From Methanobrevibacter sp. (lineage in GTDB: Archaea; Methanobacteriota; Methanobacteria; Methanobacteriales; Methanobacteriaceae): a stretch of 7,382 nucleotides of DNA. Both the position numbers and the translations under genes were made by a program. Positions 1-5,728 of the stretch are shown piece after piece. How positions within the stretch are numbered: position 1 is the first letter of the stretch; every line of letters starts with the position of its first letter. The notes beneath the pieces were generated by a model. The model had not been told where the DNA came from and did no database searches. It was given only the letters and a program-made list of their open reading frames with translations. The stretch spans positions 1 to 7,382 of the forward strand of contig JADLKP010000105.1 of NCBI GenBank assembly GCA_016838945.1, read 5' to 3'.

Positions 1-53
1 TAAAAATAAGAAGAAATAATAAAAAATAGGGATGGATAAAAATAATAATGTGA

Positions 54-122
54 AATATGAAAAAAATAAAAAAATAGAGACGAATATAAATAATAAGAAG
101 CAATATGAAAAAAATAAAAAAA
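54..122. repeat. Exact 21-bp direct repeat, 48 bp apart
   Basis: The same 21 bases (AATATG, seven A, T, seven A) occur at 54-74 and 102-122 with no mismatch. A related, decayed half-copy lies further left: ATAAGAAG occurs at 6-13 and 93-100, each followed by similar A/T-rich sequence. This looks like local duplication of a low-complexity segment. On the minus strand each copy gives T7-A-T7 just after the aconitase X stop codon, so the repeat doubles as a duplicated terminator. I see no gene in 1-123. Confidence 0.8.
60..122 (-). terminator. Twin oligo-T terminators of the aconitase X gene
   Basis: Reading the minus strand, the stop codon (124-126) is followed at once by T7-A-T7 (108-122), and 48 bases later by a second T7-A-T7 (60-74). 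Archaeal RNA polymerase terminates at oligo-T runs without needing a hairpin, and I see no stable hairpin here. Two identical units in series would act as a primary and a backup terminator. The termination role is inferred. Confidence 0.6.
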
Positions 123-123
123 C

Positions 124-1359
124 TTACTCAAAATCAAGCAAGTTTTCTATATCATTATAAATGACTTTCAAACCGCACATTGAAGGTACATAATTCGCTG
201 CCTTAGCGGAATTGACTCCAATGACTTCATATCCCATCTGTTCGATTGGAGCAACCACCATACAGGTATCACAGCAAATCTTGCCTCCAGCACTTTCAAT
301 AGCTTCCAAGTATCCTAAACGTTTAGCAGCTTCCTTGATGTTGATTGATGTGCAGACCCAAAGCTCATTTTTGATCTTTTTGCCTTTGACAATCTCAGCA
401 ACTTCCTTGACTTCTTCCAAGGAAGCATGAGGACATCCTAAACAGACCAAATCTGCATATCCTTCAGCTGTTGAAAGCTTTTGTCTTGTTTCAATTATGT
501 CATCTTTGGTGATTGTGATCCTTTCATCTGCATTACCTATATCAGCGGACTTGTACTCAGGAGTGATGTCTTCAACATGGTATAATGCCACTGCACCACT
601 TGAAGCCAAAGCTGCACCAAGAGCCTTTAGATTACCGTTTTCAACCTGATAGGACTTGTTCTCTAATCTAAAGTAAGGGACTCCATCCTTGACAAGCTGT
701 CCAACTGCATATCCCAATGCACCGAAATCTGCCCTTTCAAGTTCGCATTCAACATCCACCAAGAGGTTTGCTGTTCTGTTTTCATCCAAATGGAAACCGT
801 ATAAAGGAGTTTTTCCTACAATAGCTGCAGCCAATGCACCAGGACCTCCTTCACGATTGGTCCTTGCACCGATTACTGAATTGACATATGCCACTGCAGA
901 TGATTCAGACCATGAAACATGGTCCCCTAACCTTGGAACATTTCCAATCAAGTAAGGAGTGCATGTGCAGGTGGTGCTTATTCCAAGTGCACCATATGCA
1001 TTGCAGATATCCACTTGCTTTTTAGCGAATTCCGGTGGAAAACCGAAATCCTCCCAATTGTCAAGATCAGTTCCAGCAGGATTCAATGTAGCAGAAATTG
1101 TTGCAATTCCACTTTTGTCGCTTATAGTGCCGTTTTCATTATATATAATCTCAGCTGTGCTTGCAAGGTCTTCAAGATATTCAAGACCTGCTTGACCTAT
1201 GGTCTTATAGGATACTCCTGAAACCTGTGCAGACTTGATGTCCACAAATTTCTCTGCACCGTAAATGTCTCCAAGTGCAATCAGAATATCCATACTTTTT
1301 CTAATGGTTTCTCCATATTCACCATTAGCCATCTTTTCTTCTTCTTTGGTTAAAAACAT
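124..1359 (-). CDS. Aconitase X catalytic (large) subunit, probable phosphomevalonate dehydratase large subunit
   Basis: A cytoplasmic protein of 411 residues, the usual length for the family (DUF521/AcnX). In archaea the AcnX large subunit pairs with a small swivel subunit to form phosphomevalonate dehydratase, which converts 5-phosphomevalonate to trans-anhydromevalonate 5-phosphate in the modified mevalonate pathway to isoprenoid membrane lipids. Visible family signs are the N-terminal FLTKEEEKMANGEYGE, a Cys pair in TTCTCTPY (C131, C133), the NREGGPGALAAAI stretch near residue 168, CLGCPHAS (C306, C309), GGKICCDTC (C362, C363, C366) and a late Cys in PSMCGL (C395). Some of these cysteines should bind the Fe-S cluster; I cannot say which. 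I chose ATG at 1359 because AGTGAT at 1364-1369 is a well-spaced ribosome site, and the in-frame GTG at 1368 lies inside that site. The small-subunit gene is not in this window. Bacterial AcnX members are hydroxyproline dehydratases, but the archaeal setting favours the mevalonate role. Confidence 0.88.
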   Translation of the reverse strand: MFLTKEEEKMANGEYGETIRKSMDILIALGDIYGAEKFVDIKSAQVSGVSYKTIGQAGLEYLEDLASTAEIIYNENGTISDKSGIATISATLNPAGTDLDNWEDFGFPPEFAKKQVDICNAYGALGISTTCTCTPYLIGNVPRLGDHVSWSESSAVAYVNSVIGARTNREGGPGALAAAIVGKTPLYGFHLDENRTANLLVDVECELERADFGALGYAVGQLVKDGVPYFRLENKSYQVENGNLKALGAALASSGAVALYHVEDITPEYKSADIGNADERITITKDDIIETRQKLSTAEGYADLVCLGCPHASLEEVKEVAEIVKGKKIKNELWVCTSINIKEAAKRLGYLEAIESAGGKICCDTCMVVAPIEQMGYEVIGVNSAKAANYVPSMCGLKVIYNDIENLLDFE

Positions 1360-1363
1360 GATA

Positions 1364-1369
1364 ATCACT
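1364..1369 (-). promoter_or_regulatory. Ribosome binding site that decides the aconitase X start
   Basis: AGTGAT on the minus strand ends four bases before ATG at 1359. It contains the in-frame GTG at 1368, which would add three residues. The spacing matches the other GTGA sites in the window, and the family usually begins M-x-LTKEEE, so the downstream ATG is preferred. Confidence 0.65.
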
Positions 1370-1452
1370 GAATTTGAACTTTTTTTAAGATTTCTAATTT
1401 TTAAAATAATCCTTAGAATAACTTCTCTATTAATTAACTTTATTCATTTGAA

Positions 1453-1460
1453 TATTTATA
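1453..1460 (-). promoter_or_regulatory. Candidate TATA box of the aconitase X gene
   Basis: The minus strand reads TATAAATA here, a good match to an archaeal TATA box. Transcription would begin about 25 bases downstream, near 1430, leaving a 5' leader of roughly 70 bases. A/T-rich background makes chance matches common, so this is tentative. Confidence 0.4.
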
Positions 1461-1472
1461 TTTAGATATTAA

Positions 1473-1532
1473 AACATCATCTAATTGATAATTTAATCAA
1501 TTAAACCAATGACTAAATCAGCATCTGATGTT
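1473..1532. repeat. Nested inverted repeats in the divergent promoter region
   Basis: Outer arms AACATCA (1473-1479) and TGATGTT (1526-1532) enclose an 8-bp perfect inverted repeat, TAATTGAT (1482-1489) and ATCAATTA (1496-1503), with a 6-base loop. A third palindrome, ATCAG-CAT-CTGAT, sits at 1517-1529 and overlaps the right outer arm. Such symmetry could be operator sites or a structured leader. Part of it may be chance in A/T-rich DNA. Confidence 0.4.
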
Positions 1533-1615
1533 GAATAGAATTTAATGAAGACAATAAAATTAATGAACAGAATAGTATAAAAAAGATTTTAACCTTAATA
1601 ATCCCACAACCTCAT

Positions 1616-1624
1616 TATAAATAT
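1616..1624 (+). promoter_or_regulatory. Candidate TATA box of the MATE gene
   Basis: TTATAAATA on the plus strand would place transcription start near 1645, giving an 80-base leader. An alternative TATA-like stretch at 1693-1700, about 28 bases before the ATG, would give a leaderless message. That would fit the lack of any Shine-Dalgarno site before 1725. The sequence alone does not decide between them. Confidence 0.3.
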
Positions 1625-1724
1625 TTATTTCATTTAAGACAATGCAAATTTTTTTAAAATTAATGCTTTAAATAAATCGGTTAAGAAGAAAAGAATATTA
1701 ACGTGGTTAAATATATATCTACAT

Positions 1725-3299
1725 ATGAATAAAGAAATTGATTTGGTTTCACTGCCTAAAAAATCCTTTTGGAAATTGAGCATTCCGATAATCGCATTTT
1801 GTATTTTTGATGCAATCTACGGCATAGTGGATATGCTCTGGGTATCCAAAATAGGAGTGGAGGCATTTTATGCAATAGGAGTTTCAATACCAATCACCAG
1901 CCTTATCTTTTCATTCGGTGATTCCATAGGACAGGGAACCAATTCAATGATGTCTCGTTTTTTAGGTACAGGAGACTATGAAAGCTCATACAATACATTG
2001 ATACATGGGATGATAATCTCCAATATCATATGGGTCTTGCTAGTTATCTGCCTATTGTTTGCAGAAGGAATATTGTACACACTGGATGCAGGGGATTCAT
2101 ATGCTCTTATCTTTGATTATTTAGTCCCAATGGTTGTTTTTGCATACATATTTATGTTGAATAATCTATTTTCTGAAACTTACCAGGCAGAGGGAAATTC
2201 ACATACTCCAACCATTCTGATAATAGCTTCAAACATTCTCAATATGGTCTTGGACCCAATTTTTATTTTTGATTTGAATTTAGGAATTAAAGGGGCAGCA
2301 TATGCAAGCGTTCTATCTTCTCTGATAACCTTTTCAATTTTATTATATTTCTACACACATGGAAAGACAAAAGTACCTTTAAGCTTAAAGTATTTCAAAT
2401 TCCGATCATACATACTTGTTGAAATCTTTAAAGTGGCTATTCCTAACTTCTTGGATGACGCAATATGGAGTTTCTCAATGTCCTTTATTAATGTCATATT
2501 GATTGGAACAATGGGTGCCATCGGGCCGATACTCTATTCCGTATCAAATAAAATCAGATCATTGTTAAACGCTCCTATTAAAGGTTATGGTAGAGGATTG
2601 ATGAGCGTTACAGGGCATTTGTTTGGTGCAGAACGATTTGATAAATTGGAGGAAATGTATAACTATGTGCTGAAAATAGCCGTATTCACTGCATTTGTCA
2701 TAGTCATTGTATTCTTCTTCATACGAAACTATGCATTTGCCTTTTTCTCCATTACAGATATGGATAATGCAATATTCTGGATAGCTGCTGCTGCAATCGT
2801 TATAAATACAATATTGCCATTTTCCATGATTTCAGCAAAGATGCTTGATGGATTCGGTAAAAGTCTCTATTCCCTACTCTTTACCGTAATTAAGGTAGTA
2901 ATTGAAATCGTTTTGATTTACATAATAACCCAATTCATAACTGATGGATCTTCCGTCTTGATTGGAATAGTGATTTCTGAGATATGTTCCTCAATAATTT
3001 ATTATAAATTCCTCAGATACTTGTTCAACCACTTCGATGAAGAATATGAACTTAAATACACAGTTAGAGCATTTACAATAAAAAGAAAGGAAAAGATAGA
3101 AAAACTAAAAGAAAAAAGCGAGGAATGGAGAGAAGAAAAAAGAGAAGAACTTAAAGAGCTAAAAGAAAAAAGAGAAGAAAGAAAAGAAGAGCTAGAGGAA
3201 TGGAAAGAAGAAAAAAGAGAAGAAAGAAAAGAAAAACTGGAAGAACTTAAAGAAAAAAGAGAACATCGAAAAGAAGAAAAAAAGAAAAAAATTAATTAA
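1725..3299 (+). CDS. MATE-family multidrug/Na+ (or H+) antiporter with long charged C-terminal tail
   Basis: A 524-residue inner-membrane transporter. Residues 1-445 form the usual MATE core with about 12 hydrophobic segments (roughly 15-37, 47-69, 92-113, 129-150, 160-182, 189-210, then six more from about 231 to 428). Family signatures include GQGTNSMMSRFLGTGD near residue 70 and NMVLDPIFIF followed by GIKGAAYASVLS near residue 173. MATE proteins export organic cations or drugs in exchange for Na+ or H+; the substrate cannot be read here. Residues 453-524 are an added tail, 59 of 72 being Lys, Arg or Glu, absent from typical 440-470 residue members. It should lie on the cytoplasmic side if the core has an even number of segments. 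The ATG at 1725 has no Shine-Dalgarno match in the 25 bases before it, but no later start preserves the first helix. The gene overlaps the convergent PAP2 gene at the stop codon. Confidence 0.9.
   Translation: MNKEIDLVSLPKKSFWKLSIPIIAFCIFDAIYGIVDMLWVSKIGVEAFYAIGVSIPITSLIFSFGDSIGQGTNSMMSRFLGTGDYESSYNTLIHGMIISNIIWVLLVICLLFAEGILYTLDAGDSYALIFDYLVPMVVFAYIFMLNNLFSETYQAEGNSHTPTILIIASNILNMVLDPIFIFDLNLGIKGAAYASVLSSLITFSILLYFYTHGKTKVPLSLKYFKFRSYILVEIFKVAIPNFLDDAIWSFSMSFINVILIGTMGAIGPILYSVSNKIRSLLNAPIKGYGRGLMSVTGHLFGAERFDKLEEMYNYVLKIAVFTAFVIVIVFFFIRNYAFAFFSITDMDNAIFWIAAAAIVINTILPFSMISAKMLDGFGKSLYSLLFTVIKVVIEIVLIYIITQFITDGSSVLIGIVISEICSSIIYYKFLRYLFNHFDEEYELKYTVRAFTIKRKEKIEKLKEKSEEWREEKREELKELKEKREERKEELEEWKEEKREERKEKLEELKEKREHRKEEKKKKIN
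3081..3296 (+). repeat. Purine-rich repeat encoding the Lys/Arg/Glu tail of the MATE protein
   Basis: This 216-base stretch is almost all A and G on the coding strand and encodes residues 453-524. Two imperfect protein repeats are visible, each starting EEW (W468 and W493, 25 residues apart) and running through EEKREE to an LKEKRE block. The second repeat has four extra residues (RKEK). Alternating Glu and Lys/Arg about four residues apart suits a long single alpha helix, or a weak coiled coil through Leu/Trp pairs spaced three apart. The DNA looks prone to slippage, so its length may vary among strains. Confidence 0.75.
3271..3291 (-). terminator. Oligo-T terminator of the PAP2 gene, inside the MATE tail coding sequence
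   Basis: On the minus strand, beyond the PAP2 stop codon (3296-3298), the sequence reads T7-C-T7 followed by more pyrimidines. These bases are the antisense of the last Lys/Glu codons of the MATE gene. They fit an archaeal oligo-T terminator, possibly helped by the hairpin at 3298-3321 just before them. The function is inferred. Confidence 0.5.
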
Positions 3300-4237
3300 T
3301 TCTTCCTGCTTTGGAAGAATTTTATGATTGCAGGATAAACGAGCATTACAAATATGATCAATACAAAGAATTCTAAAAAGGCTTCAAGGGGAGTGTCTCC
3401 GAATAATGGCATGATCACATTTATGATGAATTCCAATGCAACAAAACCGCATACGAATCTCAATGCCTTCTCTTCAATACTTCCTTCAGATGAAAACCTG
3501 ATGAATCTTCTTTCAATTGGCCAGCTTATGAATGTTGCTATGGCAAGCCCCGCATTTCTGAATGTATCCAACATCAATTTTGCAGGATCAACAAGCAATT
3601 TTCCTGCAGCATCATAATCCATAGGATATGATTTTGTCAATGCATAGATTACAATCAGGATTGATATCAATATTCCAATGGCTGAAATGACAATGTCCAA
3701 ATTAGGCTTTTCCTCAAGCTTATCGAACAGTTTTGAGAATATCAAAAGCACAATCACTGTCAATATAAAGCCACATATGACATCTAGAACAGTATGCACA
3801 CCAACATAATTACGGCTGAAACATATCAGAAAGAGACAGGCCAATAATGCAATGTTGAGCCCTTTAGAGAATTTTCCCCTCAATACAGACCCAAAGAATA
3901 GGTTTGTTGCTACAGTGGTGTGTCCACTTGGAAATGAATATCCTGTAGCGCCGTTAAATGCCTCTTTGAGAGGTTGCACCCTTGAATCAAGCACCCATGG
4001 ACGATAGATGCAAGCTGTAATTTTTGCAAAGCCGTTAAGCAGATCGGCACCTGCTTGGGATACGAAGAGATATTCGCCTAACTTCTTGTTCAAGCACCAA
4101 TATATTGTAGCAATAATGATTATGATTGGTGCATCATCAGCAAGATATGAACATGTGAGGAAAAATGAGTTGAAAATTCCACCGGTAATTTGTCTTAAAA
4201 ATTGTATGTATAATAAGGGATCGATTAAAATGTTTAT
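3296..4237 (-). CDS. PAP2-family integral membrane phosphatase, apparent ATA start codon
   Basis: All three PAP2 (type 2 phosphatidic acid phosphatase) motifs are present and intact: K72-x6-RP (79-80), PSGH (103-106) and SRNYVGVHTVLD (141-152) with catalytic H148 and D152. Such enzymes remove phosphate from lipid phosphates or polyprenyl diphosphates at the membrane; the substrate is unknown. The frame is open upstream of the first conventional start (TTG at 4093) and encodes 48 more residues, beginning NILIDPLLYIQFLR and including a helix at about 36-48. The TTG would cut that helix, so it is unlikely to be the start. Between the upstream stop (4247-4249) and 4093 there is no in-frame ATG, GTG or TTG. 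A strong GAGGTGAT site at 4241-4248 places ATA at 4237 at the normal distance, giving 313 residues; ATT at 4231 is the alternative. Several further hydrophobic segments follow the catalytic core. The stop codon overlaps that of the MATE gene. Confidence 0.82.
   Translation of the reverse strand: MNILIDPLLYIQFLRQITGGIFNSFFLTCSYLADDAPIIIIIATIYWCLNKKLGEYLFVSQAGADLLNGFAKITACIYRPWVLDSRVQPLKEAFNGATGYSFPSGHTTVATNLFFGSVLRGKFSKGLNIALLACLFLICFSRNYVGVHTVLDVICGFILTVIVLLIFSKLFDKLEEKPNLDIVISAIGILISILIVIYALTKSYPMDYDAAGKLLVDPAKLMLDTFRNAGLAIATFISWPIERRFIRFSSEGSIEEKALRFVCGFVALEFIINVIMPLFGDTPLEAFLEFFVLIIFVMLVYPAIIKFFQSRKN
3298..3321 (+). terminator. Hairpin terminator at the MATE/PAP2 convergent junction
   Basis: AATTCTTCC (3298-3306) and GGAAGAATT (3313-3321) form a 9-bp perfect stem with a 6-base loop, TGCTTT, beginning inside the MATE stop codon. 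Four T (3320-3323) end the stem for the plus strand. In the other direction the stem is followed by the T7-C-T7 tract, so the hairpin could serve both genes. It also encodes the last residues of the PAP2 protein (FFQSRKN). Confidence 0.5.
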
Positions 4238-4240
4238 AGT

Positions 4241-4248
4241 ATCACCTC
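4241..4248 (-). promoter_or_regulatory. Strong Shine-Dalgarno site of the PAP2 gene
   Basis: The minus strand reads GAGGTGAT, the best match in the window to the archaeal 16S anti-Shine-Dalgarno. The GTGA core is four bases from ATA at 4237. The three other minus-strand genes have their GTGA cores four to six bases from ATG. ATT at 4231 would be ten bases away and fits less well. Confidence 0.75.
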
Positions 4249-4258
4249 AAATGAATAA

Positions 4259-4347
4259 AGCATTATTGCTTATCCAACTTAAAAATGCACAAAAATTTAT
4301 TTAGCATTAATTGCTTATTCAACTTAAAAATGCACAAAAATTTATTT
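4259..4347. repeat. Tandem 44/45-bp duplication upstream of the PAP2 gene
   Basis: Two adjacent copies, 4259-4302 and 4303-4347, differ by one inserted base and one C/T change. Each copy opens with a near-palindrome with AGCA...TGCT arms (4259-4270 and 4303-4315) and ends in AAATTTATTT, whose complement AAATAAATTT could be a weak TATA box for the PAP2 gene. From the nearer copy, transcription would start around 4272, about 35 bases before the start codon. The duplication may therefore double a promoter and an operator. That role is inferred; the repeat itself is plain. Confidence 0.85.
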
Positions 4348-4434
4348 TAAAAAAAGTAAAATCCCCTATACCTATATGAAAGTTTTATTTTTCTCATTAA
4401 AAAATCTTTTGTAAAATAATGAAAAATGCCGTCA

Positions 4435-4480
4435 TTCAGTGAAAAAAGTAGTTCAGTGAAAATTGGAAAAGCAGTTCAGT
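4435..4480. repeat. Three TTCAGT motifs in the intergenic region
   Basis: TTCAGT occurs at 4435-4440, 4452-4457 and 4475-4480; the first two continue as TTCAGTGAAAA. They lie in the 3' region after the MFS gene, between its terminator and the PAP2 promoter. The spacings (17 and 23 bases) are irregular, so I assign no function. The rest of 4348-4486 holds no gene I can support. Confidence 0.45.
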
Positions 4481-4486
4481 TTGATG

Positions 4487-4504
4487 AAAAAAATTAGAAA
4501 AAAA
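4487..4504 (-). terminator. Oligo-T terminator of the glycosyltransferase-permease operon
   Basis: About ten bases after the MFS stop codon the minus strand carries T7, then CTAA, then another T7. This paired seven-T pattern resembles those after the aconitase X and PAP2 genes and suits archaeal termination. No hairpin is evident. Confidence 0.5.
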
Positions 4505-4513
4505 GAAATATCC

Positions 4514-5692
4514 TTAAAATTGATTTTCCTTTTTTCCATCAATCAGCAATGTGGAGAATGAGAATATGCATCCCATAACTGCAAAGAACAGCAATGATGC
4601 AAGCAATATGTTAATGTCAAACCAATGAAGTATATTGCCTCCAAGGAGATTTGCAAATATCAGACCAATGGTTAATGTTGCTCCCATGAATGCTTGAGCT
4701 TCATACTTATCCTCATCATCCACTATTGAATTGGCTAAATGAACTGAAGCAGGTATGATTATAGCAAAGGTGAACATCTGCAAGATTACAGAAATATATA
4801 TTGCGGTAGTGTCTTGTGCAGTGAAAACAATCAACGCACGAATTACATACATTATGCTTGCAAAAAGGAATAGCTTTTTAACTGAAACCTTCTCAAGTAT
4901 CTTATAGAATAAGAACATTGTTGGCAATTCAAGCAAAGCCCCTATTGAATTTGCAGCAGTTACATCCACTATGCCTCCGCCAAGGTTTTGGAAGATGTTA
5001 ATCATATAGCAAACGAATATGTGATGGAATATCATGAATAGAGCCACTGCAATAAAAATTAAGGTAAACAAAGGATATTTCAATAGAACATTGTTTTTGA
5101 ATCCCTCTGATTTGTTTTGTATGTTTACATTGCTTCCATAGTATGGGAGCAAGCAAACTATGAAAACCATTAGGATTGCCGCAGCCAATGTGAATCCATT
5201 TATCACCATCACATCCCTGCCGATGAGGAAAAACCCAACAATCGCTGAAAATGCCATATAAGATAATGATGCAAAACCTCTTGAAATACCGAAATCGGTG
5301 TCTACACCATGATCTCCGTAATAAAAAACACCAGTGTTTAGAAACGGATAAATAGCTCCAACCACTATAACCATTATGGCAAACAAGTAAATCACTAAAT
5401 AATCTGGAGCGAAAAACATGCCTAAGGAACATATTAGCATAATGCCGCTTAATATTAAAAGAATGTTTTTCCAAGAATACTGTTTCTTATCAGCGTATCT
5501 GCCGATTAAAGGTTGTGCTATAGTGGATATGATTGCGGAAATCCCTATTGTCATACCTATTTCCGCATAGGAGCATCCTAAACTTTCAAGGAAATAGACC
5601 CCTAAACCGAATATTGTCAAATTGAATATTGCATAAAGGCAGTACAATATCCAACAGAATATGTTTATTTTATTTATCTTTGTAGAAAACAT
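4514..5692 (-). CDS. MFS permease, LacY / nucleoside-H+ symporter-like
   Basis: A 392-residue membrane protein with about 12 hydrophobic segments and a short central loop near residues 186-204, the normal layout of the major facilitator superfamily. GRYADKK (64-70) after the second helix is the motif-A turn. DFGISRGFASLSYMAFSAIVG (starting near residue 133) resembles the conserved helix-5 Arg-Gly-Ser/Ala region of the LacY and NHS branch (MFS_1_like), with R138 as the expected conserved Arg. Members import sugars or nucleosides with protons, but many are uncharacterised and the substrate here is unknown. ATG at 5692 has AGTGA six bases upstream. The gene starts 36 bp after the glycosyltransferase stop, so the two are probably one transcript. 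The pairing hints at movement of a sugar or envelope component, which is only inference. Confidence 0.82.
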   Translation of the reverse strand: MFSTKINKINIFCWILYCLYAIFNLTIFGLGVYFLESLGCSYAEIGMTIGISAIISTIAQPLIGRYADKKQYSWKNILLILSGIMLICSLGMFFAPDYLVIYLFAIMVIVVGAIYPFLNTGVFYYGDHGVDTDFGISRGFASLSYMAFSAIVGFFLIGRDVMVINGFTLAAAILMVFIVCLLPYYGSNVNIQNKSEGFKNNVLLKYPLFTLIFIAVALFMIFHHIFVCYMINIFQNLGGGIVDVTAANSIGALLELPTMFLFYKILEKVSVKKLFLFASIMYVIRALIVFTAQDTTAIYISVILQMFTFAIIIPASVHLANSIVDDEDKYEAQAFMGATLTIGLIFANLLGGNILHWFDINILLASLLFFAVMGCIFSFSTLLIDGKKENQF

Positions 5693-5698
5693 GAAAAT

Positions 5699-5703
5699 TC
5701 ACT
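5699..5703 (-). promoter_or_regulatory. Ribosome binding site of the MFS permease
   Basis: AGTGA on the minus strand, six bases before ATG at 5692, lies within the 36-bp gap after the glycosyltransferase. It allows independent translation of the second gene of the operon. Confidence 0.5.
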
Positions 5704-5728
5704 TTGGTTGTAAAAAATTATCTTATGA

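Larger units (their letters stand above)
1370..1724. other. Divergent intergenic region between aconitase X and MATE genes
   Basis: About 355 bases lie between the two divergent genes, with stop codons frequent in all frames and no credible gene. The region holds candidate TATA boxes for both directions and a group of inverted repeats at 1473-1532. I see no tRNA, rRNA or recognisable riboswitch. It probably carries the promoters of both genes. Confidence 0.6.

Noticed and set aside
1..123. CRISPR array suggested by direct repeats at the left edge
   Set aside because: Only two exact copies exist, they are pure low-complexity A/T sequence, and no regular spacers or cas genes are present.
212..1221. 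Several plus-strand open frames of 68 to 88 residues opposite the aconitase X gene
   Set aside because: They are antisense to a well-supported gene, have no ribosome sites and no recognisable protein features.
3296..4093. PAP2 protein beginning at TTG 4093 (265 residues)
   Set aside because: This start falls inside a hydrophobic helix, has no properly spaced ribosome site, and discards 48 in-frame family-like residues.
4008..4304. A 98-residue plus-strand open frame across the PAP2 5' end and its upstream repeat
   Set aside because: It is antisense to the extended PAP2 N-terminus, which has clear family sequence and a strong ribosome site. Its end lies in the tandem repeat.
4259..4347. CRISPR or insertion-sequence end
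   Set aside because: The two units are directly adjacent with no spacer, and there is no transposase or terminal inverted repeat nearby.
4998..5474. A 158-residue open frame on the minus strand inside the MFS gene
   Set aside because: It overlaps the permease in another frame, has an improbable composition rich in Cys, His, Arg and Trp, and has no family features.
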